From Anaerococcus vaginalis (lineage in GTDB: Bacteria > Bacillota > Clostridia > Tissierellales > Peptoniphilaceae), in assembly GCA_018363915.1 (NCBI GenBank), contig JAGZMY010000014.1:1-48178 (forward strand): a DNA stretch of 48,178 nt, given 5' to 3'. A model generated the notes under the pieces. That model had not been told where the DNA came from and searched no databases. It saw only the letters and a program-made list of their open reading frames with translations. Made by a program: the position numbers and the translations under genes. Below are positions 40,895-48,178 of the stretch, piece after piece (position 1 is the first letter of the stretch; every line of letters starts with the position of its first letter).

Positions 40895-40944
40895 TTGAAA
40901 AATGTCGTATTATATGTAGAATAATATTTAAGTAGATTATTCTA
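40895..40944 (+). promoter_or_regulatory. marR-ftsH promoter with operator-like inverted repeat
   Basis: TTGAAA (40895-40900), 16 bases, TAGAAT (40917-40922). The -10 is the left arm of a perfect inverted repeat, TAGAATAAT (40917-40925) and ATTATTCTA (40936-40944), ten bases apart. MarR dimers bind such repeats, and one covering the -10 would repress, so autoregulation of marR-ftsH is likely. Both the promoter and its use as an operator are inferred. Confidence 0.6.
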
Positions 40945-40981
40945 TTCTAGATTACAGTCTATAAATTGTAAGGAGGTTTAT

Positions 40982-41452
40982 ATGACAAGAAAACACATAG
41001 AATTTTTTGAATTTAATAACTCTATATTTTCAATGATTAGGGAAATATCACATAAGATAGATTTGCTTTTACAAGAAACAGCTCAAGAAATGGGCGTTAC
41101 AACTCTTCAACTTAAAATGATTATGACTCTATCAGCATCTGATGAATCAGTTTCTATAGGAAATCTTGGTAAATCAATTGGAGTAAATGGCGGAAATATT
41201 TCTAATATTTGCAAAAAATTGGAAAAACAAGGATTTGTTGATAGAAATAGATCTGATGAAGATGAAAGAGTTGTTAATGTAAAATTAACACAAAAGGGTT
41301 TTGATGCTGCTGAAAAGGTAAGCGAATATTTTGATAAAATTAGACCTAAAGATGACGAAAAAAGTATAAATTCTAATTTAAAAACAATAATTAATGAATT
41401 AGATTCACTAGATAATTTATTAGACGATTACATTGTTAGGAGTGGTTTATAG
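40982..41452 (+). CDS. MarR-family transcriptional regulator
   Basis: 156 residues with a winged helix: SIGNLGKSIGVNGGNISNICKKLEKQG is the HTH and recognition helix (region 58-84), and DRNRSDEDERVVNVKLTQKG the wing with its DxR pattern. Flanking helices serve as dimer interface. AAGGAGG lies before the ATG. The stop is directly followed by the ftsH ATG, so it probably controls ftsH together with itself; ligand unknown. Confidence 0.93.
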   Translation: MTRKHIEFFEFNNSIFSMIREISHKIDLLLQETAQEMGVTTLQLKMIMTLSASDESVSIGNLGKSIGVNGGNISNICKKLEKQGFVDRNRSDEDERVVNVKLTQKGFDAAEKVSEYFDKIRPKDDEKSINSNLKTIINELDSLDNLLDDYIVRSGL

Positions 41453-43540
41453 ATGCCATCATTTAAAAAAGGCAAAAGGCCTCTAGTCTATTATTGGATT
41501 ATTGCCATTGTGGCGTTTTTGGTTATTCAACAAATTTTGCAACCAATTAGGGCTGAGGGAAAACCAAAAGAGATAACTTATTCTCAATTTGTATCAATGA
41601 TTGATAATGGACAAGTTAGAGAAGTTACAAAAGATGATTATAATTACACTTTCACAGCGGTAGTTGATGGAGATAAGCAAAAATTCATCACAGGCTTGTG
41701 GCCTGATACTGACCTTACTGAAAGGCTTCTTGAGGCTAGCAAAAAACACAAAAACTTGACATTTACCAAGGAAGTTGAAACAAAGATGAGCCCATGGCTT
41801 ACCTTGTTTGTTACAAGTATTTTGCCATTGTTGTTTTTACTTTTTATATTTTATATGGCAAATAGGTCTTTATCAAAGACTATGGGAGGCCGTGGCGGCG
41901 GAGACTTTATGAATTTTGGTAAATCAAACGCCAAAATTTATATGGAAAACAAAACTGGCAAGACCTTTGCAGATGTAGCAGGTCAAGAAGAAGCGAAAGA
42001 TAGCTTAAATGAAGTAGTAGATTTCTTGCATGGACCACAAAAATACAAGGAAATAGGTGCGGTTTTACCAAAAGGAGTACTTCTTGTAGGCCCTCCAGGA
42101 ACAGGTAAGACTCTTCTAGCAAAAGCTGTTGCAGGAGAGGCAAATGTTCCATTTTTCTCAATTTCAGGTTCTGAATTTGTAGAGATGTTTGTAGGAATGG
42201 GTGCTAGCAAGGTTCGTGATCTTTTCAAACAAGCAAAAGAAAAAGCGCCTTGTATAGTATTTATCGACGAGATAGATGCCATTGGTAAAAAACGTGATGT
42301 TTCAGGATATTCTGGAAATGACGAACGTGAGCAAACACTTAACCAATTGCTAAACGAAATGGACGGATTTGATGCGACTGAGGGAGTAGTTTTATTATCT
42401 GCAACCAACAGACCAGAAATTCTAGACCCAGCCCTAACAAGACCAGGACGTTTTGATAGAAGGGTTCAAGTAGAATTACCAGATTTAAAAGGTCGTGAAG
42501 ATATATTAAAAGTTCATGCAAAAAAAATTAAGCGTGAAGATGAAATTGATTATGAAGAAATAGCAAAAAGAACTGCAGGAACAAGCGGAGCTGACCTTGC
42601 AAATATTGTAAACGAAGGAGCTTTGAGAGCTGTTAGAGAAGGACGTAAAAAACTAACCCAAACAGACCTTGAAGAATCAATCGAAACAGTTATAGCTGGT
42701 GCTCAAAAGAAAAATGCAGTTATTTCAGACGATCAAAAGAAAATTATCGCTTACCACGAAGTAGGACATGCTCTTGTTGCAGCAATTCAAACACAAAAAA
42801 CCCCAGTAACCAAAATTACAATTGTACCAAGAACTGGTGGAGCTTTGGGTTATACAATGACTGTCGACAAAGATGAGAAATTTATAATGACAAAACAAGA
42901 GCTATTTGATGAAATAGTAACCTTGGCAGGTGGAAGAAGTGCAGAAGAATTAATATTTAATGCAAAAACCACTGGAGCAAGCAACGACATAGAAAAAGCC
43001 ACAGCCATAGCAAGAAATATGGTAACAATTTATGGTATGGATGATGACTTTGACTTTATGCAACTTGAACAAATCCAAGGAAGATACCTTGGCGGTCAAA
43101 GATCAATGATAGTTTCAAATGGAACTGGAGATAAGATTGACCAAAAGGTAGGAAAAATTATTGCGCAAGCTCACATGAGAGCTATAGAAATTTTAAAAGA
43201 TAATTTAGAAAAACTTCATGAAATTTCAGATTTCCTTTTAAAAGAAGAAACAATTACAGGCGAGCAATTTATGGAAATATTAAATAAAAAACCTGTAGAA
43301 AATAAAGAAAATCCTAAACAAGAACCTTCAAATGAAAATAAATTAGAAGAAAAAGCAATCGAAGATGAAATAAAAACATCAGATGACAAAAAAGAAAATT
43401 CTAGCGAAATTTCAAATGAAGATTTGAAAAAGGAATTGGAAGAAACTTTGAATGAAAATGAAGAAAAATCTTCAGATAAAGATTTAGATGATACAATAGC
43501 CCTAGGCTCAAGTGAACAATCAAATCAAGAAGATGAATAA
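41453..43540 (+). CDS. ftsH: ATP-dependent zinc metalloprotease FtsH
   Basis: Membrane-bound AAA+ protease that removes damaged membrane proteins and some regulators. 695 residues: two membrane helices (about 12-28 and 117-139) around an extracytoplasmic domain, Walker A GPPGTGKT (about 212-219), Walker B CIVFIDEIDAIG, the second region of homology ATNRPEILDPALTRPGRFDR, and the zinc site HEVGH (about 435-439). The last 90 residues are an acidic, K/E/N-rich tail of low complexity. It begins right at the marR stop, a different context from the tilS-hpt-ftsH order of many Firmicutes. Confidence 0.98.
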   Translation: MPSFKKGKRPLVYYWIIAIVAFLVIQQILQPIRAEGKPKEITYSQFVSMIDNGQVREVTKDDYNYTFTAVVDGDKQKFITGLWPDTDLTERLLEASKKHKNLTFTKEVETKMSPWLTLFVTSILPLLFLLFIFYMANRSLSKTMGGRGGGDFMNFGKSNAKIYMENKTGKTFADVAGQEEAKDSLNEVVDFLHGPQKYKEIGAVLPKGVLLVGPPGTGKTLLAKAVAGEANVPFFSISGSEFVEMFVGMGASKVRDLFKQAKEKAPCIVFIDEIDAIGKKRDVSGYSGNDEREQTLNQLLNEMDGFDATEGVVLLSATNRPEILDPALTRPGRFDRRVQVELPDLKGREDILKVHAKKIKREDEIDYEEIAKRTAGTSGADLANIVNEGALRAVREGRKKLTQTDLEESIETVIAGAQKKNAVISDDQKKIIAYHEVGHALVAAIQTQKTPVTKITIVPRTGGALGYTMTVDKDEKFIMTKQELFDEIVTLAGGRSAEELIFNAKTTGASNDIEKATAIARNMVTIYGMDDDFDFMQLEQIQGRYLGGQRSMIVSNGTGDKIDQKVGKIIAQAHMRAIEILKDNLEKLHEISDFLLKEETITGEQFMEILNKKPVENKENPKQEPSNENKLEEKAIEDEIKTSDDKKENSSEISNEDLKKELEETLNENEEKSSDKDLDDTIALGSSEQSNQEDE

Positions 43541-43545
43541 TAAAA

Positions 43546-43562
43546 AGAGCCTAATTGGCTCT
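43546..43562 (+). repeat. Terminator hairpin copy 1 behind ftsH (no T tail)
   Basis: AGAGCCTAATTGGCTCT, a 6-bp hairpin after the ftsH stop. Instead of T residues it is followed at once by CAGATCGTAGACAAA. The same 17 bases return at 43733-43749. Confidence 0.85.
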
Positions 43563-43732
43563 CAGATCGTAGACAAAGTATTAATATAGATAATATTTTA
43601 TTTTATAATAAAATTAAGCTAAATACCATCTCGACTAAGTGAGTGAAACGAACGCATGGAGAGATCTCATGAGATTTCTCGACTCACTACGTTCGCTCGA
43701 AATGGGCAAATTTTTAGTTTGTCAACAGACTG
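43563..43732. mobile_element. 170-bp palindromic element inserted behind a terminator hairpin
   Basis: The stretch begins CAGATCGTAGACAAA and ends TTTGTCAACAGACTG; the complement of the end matches the start at 11 of 15 positions, so it has imperfect terminal inverted repeats. It is flanked on both sides by the 17-bp sequence AGAGCCTAATTGGCTCT, like a target duplication. The middle (43626-43705) contains a large imperfect palindrome, with CTCGACT and GAGTGA/TCACT-type arms around GAGATCTCATGAGAT-like sequence, and is much richer in G and C than its surroundings. It codes for nothing convincing. MITE-like non-autonomous element or an extragenic palindromic repeat are the readings. Confidence 0.65.
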
Positions 43733-43753
43733 AGAGCCTAATTGGCTCTTTTT
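43733..43753 (+). terminator. Terminator hairpin copy 2 with T tail
   Basis: AGAGCCTAATTGGCTCT (43733-43749) followed by TTTT. This is the intact form of the hairpin found at 43546 and probably the original terminator of ftsH. Confidence 0.85.
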
Positions 43754-43824
43754 GTTTTAAGGAAAAAAGATTAAAAATAGAAAAAATTAACTTCAAATTA
43801 AATTTTTGGGGTTTTGAGGTTTAT

Positions 43825-44664
43825 ATGGAATATATAATTAGAATTGAAGATAAAAAAGATAGTTTTACTCAGACAGATAAAAATATTGCATCTTATATAT
43901 TAAACAACAAGGACTTGATAATAAAACAATCGAGCATTGACCTTGCAAAAAATACAAAATCATCTCAGGCTGCTGTTACAAGATTTGTAAAAAAAATCGG
44001 CTATAATTCCTTTGTGGATATGAAAATATCAATTGCAAAAGCCTTTGAAGAAGAAGGTGATTTTATAGAAGATGAAATAAAAAAATCTGACAAAACAAAG
44101 GATATAATAAATAAGTCTAAGGCAAATATACAAAAAACAATAGAAAAAACTTATGCATTAATTGATGAAGAAAAAATTGAAAAGGCGTGCCAAATTTTAA
44201 ATAAGGCTAAAAAAATTTATCTTTCAGGAGTGGCAGGTTCTGGACTTATATGCGAAGATTTTTATTATAAATTATTAAGGGCAGGGGCAGATGTATATTA
44301 TGAAAAAGACGCCCATACAAATCTTTCAAGAATTTCTCATATAGGAAAAAATGATCTTTTAATTGCAATAACTTATGGGGCAAAAACAAAAGAAGTCTTG
44401 GAATCATTTAATTACGCGAAAATTAAGGGAGCCTCTCTTATAAGTATAAGCAAAAATGAAAATTCAAAACTTGCAAAAGATTCCGATGTTTTTATAAAAA
44501 TTCCATCAAGTGAAAAAGAAATTAGGTATGGAGCGATTGCGTCGAGATTTTCATCTTTAATCATAACGGATATTTTATATTTTTCTTATATAGGATTAAA
44601 TTATGATTATGTAGTGGATAATTTAAAAGTGACCAAAGAATTTACGGACAAACTTAAAATTTAA
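43825..44664 (+). CDS. murR: MurR/RpiR-family regulator with SIS domain
   Basis: 279 residues from the chosen start: an N-terminal HTH of RpiR type (1-75; SIDLAKNTKSSQAAVTRFVKKIGY) and a C-terminal SIS domain (about 105-240; IYLSGVAGSGLICEDFYYKLLRAG, LIAITYGAKTKEVLE), which binds phosphosugars. Next to mupG-murQ-murP the likely ligand is MurNAc 6-phosphate. The start at 43825 follows TGAGGT; the frame is open upstream to 43639 but that part runs through the palindromic element and its terminator, so it is not coding. A perfect palindrome in the promoter of the following operon is its likely operator. Confidence 0.85.
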   Translation: MEYIIRIEDKKDSFTQTDKNIASYILNNKDLIIKQSSIDLAKNTKSSQAAVTRFVKKIGYNSFVDMKISIAKAFEEEGDFIEDEIKKSDKTKDIINKSKANIQKTIEKTYALIDEEKIEKACQILNKAKKIYLSGVAGSGLICEDFYYKLLRAGADVYYEKDAHTNLSRISHIGKNDLLIAITYGAKTKEVLESFNYAKIKGASLISISKNENSKLAKDSDVFIKIPSSEKEIRYGAIASRFSSLIITDILYFSYIGLNYDYVVDNLKVTKEFTDKLKI

Positions 44665-44680
44665 TTTTAAAAATATAAAG

Positions 44681-44715
44681 AAACACTTGAAATTATATTT
44701 CAAGTGTTTTATAAT
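44681..44715 (+). promoter_or_regulatory. Promoter and operator of the mupG-murQ-murP operon
   Basis: AAACACTTGAAA (44681-44692) and TTTCAAGTGTTT (44698-44709) form a perfect 12-bp inverted repeat. Its TTGAAA (44687-44692) also serves as the -35, with TATAAT (44710-44715) at exactly 17 bases. The palindrome therefore covers the -35 and spacer, where a repressor would block transcription. RpiR regulators commonly bind TGAAA...TTTCA palindromes. The hairpin might also act as a weak terminator for murR. Confidence 0.75.
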
Positions 44716-44756
44716 GTAAATGTGAAAAGCTTTTCTAGGAGAAAAAGGAAGTATTT

Positions 44757-45755
44757 ATGTTAGGTTTTAGTTTGTATCTTAATCAAAATAAAGAAGAAAT
44801 TATAAAAAAGCTAGAAGAATTTAAAAATTATGATTTTTTGTTTACATCTATGCACTATCCTCTAAAAGACGATAATATGGATAAATTATTGTGGCTTTTA
44901 GATATGTTAAAAAATTCAAAAACGAAAGTTTGTGTAGATTTAAATGGAGAAGTTTTGAAAAAATTTCCTAAACTTTTAGATTTAAACATAATAATAAGGC
45001 TAGATTTTGGATTTAATAATGAACTAATAGCTAAATTATCTAAAAAAAATAAATTGGCTATAAATGCATCGACCATAGATTATAATAATCTAATGGATTT
45101 GAAAGAAAAATATTCAAATTTTTCAAATATTAGTGCTTGGCATAATTATTATCCTCTTTCATATTCAGGACTTGGAAGAGATGAATTTATTAAAAAAAAT
45201 AAAATGTTAAAAGCATTTGGCATTGATATTTTTGCTTTTTTTCAAGGAGATAATAATTTTAGGGGACCAATGTTTGAAAGTCTTCCAACTTTGGAAGAAG
45301 ATAGGTGGGAAAATCCTTATTATTCTTATTTGAAACTTAAAAGAAAGTATAAAATAAAAAATCTCTTGTTATCTGAAGGAATCTCACAAAAAAATAAGAA
45401 ATATATAGAAGATTATGAGAAAAATAAGCTAATAAATTTAGATGTTTTTTTGGAAGATGATTATAAAGATTTGAAAAAAATTGAAGTTAGAGAGGATATA
45501 AGCGATTATTTGATAAGAAATAAAAGATCCTATAAATTGATTGAAAAAATCGATGATAGAGAAATAAAAAAGGGCGATTTAGTAATTTTAAATAAAAATG
45601 CCAAAAGATATTCTGGAGAGCTTGAAATAATTAGAAAAGATATAGGAGAAGATAAGATGAGAAATATTATTGGACATGTAGATAAGTCTCATCTTGGAAT
45701 ATTAGATTTGATAGGAGGAAGTGATAGACTTGTCATCAACAGAATCAAGAAATAA
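44757..45755 (+). CDS. mupG: MupG family 6-phospho-N-acetylmuramidase (DUF871)
   Basis: 332 residues, a TIM-barrel (1-230) plus a small C-terminal domain. Family pattern: LGFSLYL at the start, SAWHNYYPLSYSGLGRDEF (about 125-143), FFQGDNNFRGPMFESLPTLEEDR (about 161-183). In Staphylococcus aureus MupG cleaves MurNAc-6-phosphate-GlcNAc, made on import by MurP, to MurNAc 6-phosphate and GlcNAc. The same neighbours (murR, murQ, murP) are present here. AAGGAAG precedes the ATG. It overlaps murQ by up to 35 bases. No signal peptide, so cytoplasmic. Confidence 0.9.
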   Translation: MLGFSLYLNQNKEEIIKKLEEFKNYDFLFTSMHYPLKDDNMDKLLWLLDMLKNSKTKVCVDLNGEVLKKFPKLLDLNIIIRLDFGFNNELIAKLSKKNKLAINASTIDYNNLMDLKEKYSNFSNISAWHNYYPLSYSGLGRDEFIKKNKMLKAFGIDIFAFFQGDNNFRGPMFESLPTLEEDRWENPYYSYLKLKRKYKIKNLLLSEGISQKNKKYIEDYEKNKLINLDVFLEDDYKDLKKIEVREDISDYLIRNKRSYKLIEKIDDREIKKGDLVILNKNAKRYSGELEIIRKDIGEDKMRNIIGHVDKSHLGILDLIGGSDRLVINRIKK

Positions 45756-46608
45756 CAAGAGCAAGGGTTTGGACACCAAGTCAACTCTAGAAATTTTAAA
45801 AATAATTAATAATGAAGACATGACAATAGCTAAAAAAGTTGGCGAAAGAATTCCAGATATTGAAAAATTAACAGATGCTATTGTAGATGTATTTAAAAAG
45901 GGCGGTCATTTATATTATATTGGCGCAGGAACTAGCGGAAGACTTGGAGTTTTGGATGCGTCCGAGGCATTTCCAACTTTTTCCGTAGATAAAAATATGA
46001 TAAAAGGAATTATTGCAGGAGGAGATAAGGCACTAAGAAATCCAATTGAAAACGCAGAAGATGATAAAAATTTGGCAAAAAAAGATTTGGAAGACTATGG
46101 ATTTACAAAAGATGATTTGCTTGTAGGAATAGCAAGCAGTGGAAGAACGCCTTATGTTATTGGGGCATTAAAATATGCAAAAAAACTTGGGGCAAAAACA
46201 GGTTCTATAACTTGCAATATAGGTTCTGAAATTTCAAAATTTGCAGATTATCCAATAGAAATAGATACAGGAAGCGAAGTTTTGACAGGTTCTACTAGAA
46301 TGAAAGCAGGAACTGCAACAAAAATGGTTTTGAATATGATTTCAACAACTTCAATGGTAAGAATTGGAAAAGTTTACGATAATCTTATGGTTGATCTTAG
46401 GGTATCAAATGAGAAATTAAAAAATAGGGCTTTGAAAATGATTGAAGATATTTGCAATATCGATAAAAATCATGCAGAAAAATTACTAGATGATGCAGAT
46501 GGCAGGGTAAAATGTGCAATTTTAATGGAAAAAAAATCAATTAGCAAAAAAGAAGCGCTTGAATTGTTGGAAGAAAACGAAGGATTTTTAAGAAAGGGAA
46601 TACAATGA
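45721..46608 (+). CDS. murQ: N-acetylmuramic acid 6-phosphate etherase
   Basis: Splits the lactyl ether of MurNAc 6-phosphate to GlcNAc 6-phosphate and D-lactate. 295 residues with one SIS domain: GGHLYYIGAGTSGRLGVLDASEAFPTF (region about 60-88), GIASSGRTPYVIGALKYAKKLGA and the tail motif TGSTRMKAGTATKMVLNMIST. The catalytic glutamate of DASEAFP is present. The start is a GTG two bases after AGGAGG, or perhaps the TTG at 45730, whose spacing (11) and N-terminus (SSTESRN) fit the family equally well. It overlaps murP by four bases (ATGA). Confidence 0.97.
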   Translation: MIDLSSTESRNNKSKGLDTKSTLEILKIINNEDMTIAKKVGERIPDIEKLTDAIVDVFKKGGHLYYIGAGTSGRLGVLDASEAFPTFSVDKNMIKGIIAGGDKALRNPIENAEDDKNLAKKDLEDYGFTKDDLLVGIASSGRTPYVIGALKYAKKLGAKTGSITCNIGSEISKFADYPIEIDTGSEVLTGSTRMKAGTATKMVLNMISTTSMVRIGKVYDNLMVDLRVSNEKLKNRALKMIEDICNIDKNHAEKLLDDADGRVKCAILMEKKSISKKEALELLEENEGFLRKGIQ

Positions 46609-48044
46609 AACAAGATAACAAAAAAATCGCCACAGACCTTATAGAAAATTTTGGTGGAAAAGATAATATAACAGAAGTTATAAATTGTATGACAAGAGTA
46701 AGGGTAAAAGTTGTAGATGAAAGCAAGGTAAATTTCAAAGAAATTGAAAAAATTGATGGAGTTTTGGGAGTTTTAAAAGGCGAACAAATTCAAATAGTTA
46801 CAGGCCCTGGCAAAAGTGAAAAAATAGCAAAAGAAATGTCAAATATGGCAAATGCAAAATTTTCTGAAGAAACGGAAAGTGATATAGAAAAAAGAACTAG
46901 AGAAAATAAAGCAAAAGTAAAAGAAAAACAAAATAAATCAAAATTTAAATCATTTTCAGCAACAATAGCATCAATTTTTGTTCCATTAATACCAGCTTTT
47001 GTAGGAGCAGGACTAATAGGTGGTATTGCCTCTGTTATGCAAAACATGATAACAGCAGGTTCACTTTCACAAGAAAATTTTGGAGCAGTACTTCAAGTTT
47101 TAAATATAATAAAAACCGGACTTTATGGATATTTGAATATATTTATAGGAATAAATGCAGCAAGAGTTTTTAAAGGAAACGAAGGCTTGGGTGGAGTAAT
47201 TGGAGGAATTGTTTATCTTTCAGCAATGAATCCAGAAGAGCCATTAAAAAATATGTTTTTAGATTCAGCCCTACTACCAGGACAAGGTGGAGTAATTGGA
47301 GTAATTCTTGCAGTATTTATACTTGTAAAAATTGAAAATGCCCTTCACAATATAATTCCAGATTCACTAGATATAATTATTGTTCCAACAATATCCTTAT
47401 TAGTTACAGGAATTTTGACAATATTTATAATAATGCCAATAGCAGGATTAATATCAAACGGACTTATAGGAATAATTAATTCTGTAATAGAATTAGGCGG
47501 AGCGGTTGCAGGATTTATTCTTGGTGCAGTATTTTTACCAATGGTAATGCTAGGATTACATCAAATTTTAACACCAATCCACATTGCAATGATTGAACAA
47601 CAAGGCGCAACATATTTATTGCCAATTCTTGCCATGGCAGGAGCAGGACAAGTAGGAGCTGCAATAGCAATACTTGTAAAATGTAGAAAAAATAAAAGAT
47701 TAACAGAAATAGCAAAAGGTGGATTGCCAGTAGGGATTTTAGGAATTGGAGAACCATTAATTTATGCCCTAACTCTACCAATGGGAAAAGCATTTATAAC
47801 AGCATGTCTTGGCGGAGGAGTTGGAGGAGCAATAATTGGTGCAATAGGATCAATTGGAGCAACAGCTGTTGGCCCAAGTGGACTTGCACTAATTCCACTA
47901 ATTTATAATGGAAAAGCCCTAGGATATATATTTGGACTTATCGGTGGATATGTTGGAGGATTTATACTAACATATTTATTTGGAATAGATAAAAAATATA
48001 TAGACGGAGAAGACTTAGTAGATAGTATAGATTTTAAATTTTAA
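46605..48044 (+). CDS. murP: PTS N-acetylmuramic acid transporter, IIBC component
   Basis: Imports and phosphorylates MurNAc or MurNAc-GlcNAc. 479 residues: EIIB domain (1-85) with the phospho-accepting Cys28 in VINCMTRVRV, a lysine/glutamate-rich linker (about 88-118) and EIIC with about ten membrane helices (125-475), with PIHIAM and GIGEPLIYALTLPMG typical of the glucose/sucrose-superfamily EIIC. No EIIA domain is fused and no EIIA gene is in the window, so a shared EIIA must phosphorylate it, as in E. coli. Context and family point to MurNAc rather than sucrose or trehalose. Confidence 0.93.
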   Translation: MKQDNKKIATDLIENFGGKDNITEVINCMTRVRVKVVDESKVNFKEIEKIDGVLGVLKGEQIQIVTGPGKSEKIAKEMSNMANAKFSEETESDIEKRTRENKAKVKEKQNKSKFKSFSATIASIFVPLIPAFVGAGLIGGIASVMQNMITAGSLSQENFGAVLQVLNIIKTGLYGYLNIFIGINAARVFKGNEGLGGVIGGIVYLSAMNPEEPLKNMFLDSALLPGQGGVIGVILAVFILVKIENALHNIIPDSLDIIIVPTISLLVTGILTIFIIMPIAGLISNGLIGIINSVIELGGAVAGFILGAVFLPMVMLGLHQILTPIHIAMIEQQGATYLLPILAMAGAGQVGAAIAILVKCRKNKRLTEIAKGGLPVGILGIGEPLIYALTLPMGKAFITACLGGGVGGAIIGAIGSIGATAVGPSGLALIPLIYNGKALGYIFGLIGGYVGGFILTYLFGIDKKYIDGEDLVDSIDFKF

Positions 48045-48058
48045 TTAAATAAAAAAAT

Positions 48059-48080
48059 AATCTTGCCTTAGGGCAGGATT
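48059..48080 (+). terminator. Hairpin behind murP (no T tail)
   Basis: AATCTTGCC (48059-48067) pairs with GGCAGGATT (48072-48080) around TTAG, 15 bases after murP. As behind ftsH, the T run expected of a terminator is missing and CAGAGCGTAGACAAA follows directly. Confidence 0.7.
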
Positions 48081-48178
48081 CAGAGCGTAGACAAACCCTC
48101 AAGCACGAATATCGGACTTCAAAAATTGTTGATTTCTAAATTCCAAAATTCTAAAAACGCAAACTCGCTAACGCGATG
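48081..48178. mobile_element. Start of a second palindromic element, cut by the window edge
   Basis: CAGAGCGTAGACAAA (48081-48095) agrees at 14 of 15 positions with the left end of the element at 43563, and again it directly follows a hairpin. Beyond these bases the sequence differs (ACCCTCAAGCACGAATATCGG, then AACTCGCTAACGCG), so only the end is shared within what can be seen. The right end is outside the window. Confidence 0.55.

Noticed and set aside
41983..42408. Long reverse-strand open frame inside ftsH
   Set aside because: Antisense shadow of the conserved FtsH ATPase domain; no ribosome site or family resemblance.
43639..43824. Open frame ahead of murR giving a 62-residue N-terminal extension
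   Set aside because: It runs through the palindromic element and a terminator, has no ribosome site, and the family starts at the ATG at 43825.
1..48178. CRISPR array, tRNA gene, insertion sequence with transposase, prophage
   Set aside because: No regularly spaced direct repeats, no tRNA-like cloverleaf noticed, and no transposase, integrase or phage gene among the frames.

Overview
The window is AT-rich, low-GC Gram-positive (Firmicutes) chromosome centred on the replication origin. Gene content, the FtsH/DnaA/Gyr sequences, the clostridial-type phosphotransacetylase, the lack of sporulation genes and the 5' end of the 16S rRNA all fit an anaerobic coccus of the Tissierellia/Peptoniphilaceae type (Anaerococcus or a close relative). 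The genus is an inference from style and content, not from a search.

Layout. oriC lies at about 23.4-25.75 kb: clusters of DnaA boxes flank dnaA on both sides. Everything left of it is transcribed leftward and everything right of it rightward, so essentially all genes run with the replication fork; the only head-on units are a small TM2-domain gene (4971-5459) and a candidate small RNA (about 4171-4270). The left arm, going away from oriC, is dnaA, dnaN, yaaA, recF, gyrB, gyrA, rsbV, rsbW and a SigB-type sigma gene in one tight series; then oppA; then oppB-oppC-oppD-oppF plus a 62-aa membrane protein; then glutaredoxin, a small hypothetical, an XRE regulator, a glycerate kinase relative, a rhomboid protease and pepF; and finally the promoters and 5' end of an rRNA operon leaving the window. 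The right arm is rpmH, rnpA, yidD, yidC, jag, mnmE, mnmG, rsmG, cinA, parA, parB, an FTCD_C-family protein, a DUF4446 protein, pta, a DUF1538 membrane protein with a tandem PII-like protein, thioredoxin with an unusual thioredoxin-reductase-like flavoprotein, marR-ftsH, and a MurNAc salvage locus (RpiR-type regulator, mupG, murQ, murP).

How the genes work together. The core is the usual origin-proximal set for replication initiation, supercoiling, chromosome segregation (ParAB with four perfect parS sites at 28.2, 32.2, 33.2 and 40.7 kb), membrane protein insertion and tRNA/rRNA modification. The accessory part is peptide import and peptide degradation (Opp, PepF) and cell-wall sugar recovery (MupG/MurQ/MurP).

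The most unusual things seen are: (1) an OppC permease carrying a seven-unit RCC1-like beta-propeller in its first extracytoplasmic loop, alongside an OppF with a ~175-residue charged helical insertion and an OppA with a charged helical insertion; (2) a 170-bp palindromic element with imperfect terminal inverted repeats that sits directly behind a terminator hairpin and is flanked by a 17-bp duplication of that hairpin, with the beginning of a second copy behind another hairpin at the window's right edge; (3) parS sites built into intrinsic terminators; (4) an RsbW-like protein without recognisable ATP-binding boxes, in a sigma-factor cassette attached to the gyrase genes; (5) a thioredoxin-reductase-like protein lacking the NADPH motifs; (6) a ~100-nt, three-hairpin candidate small RNA.
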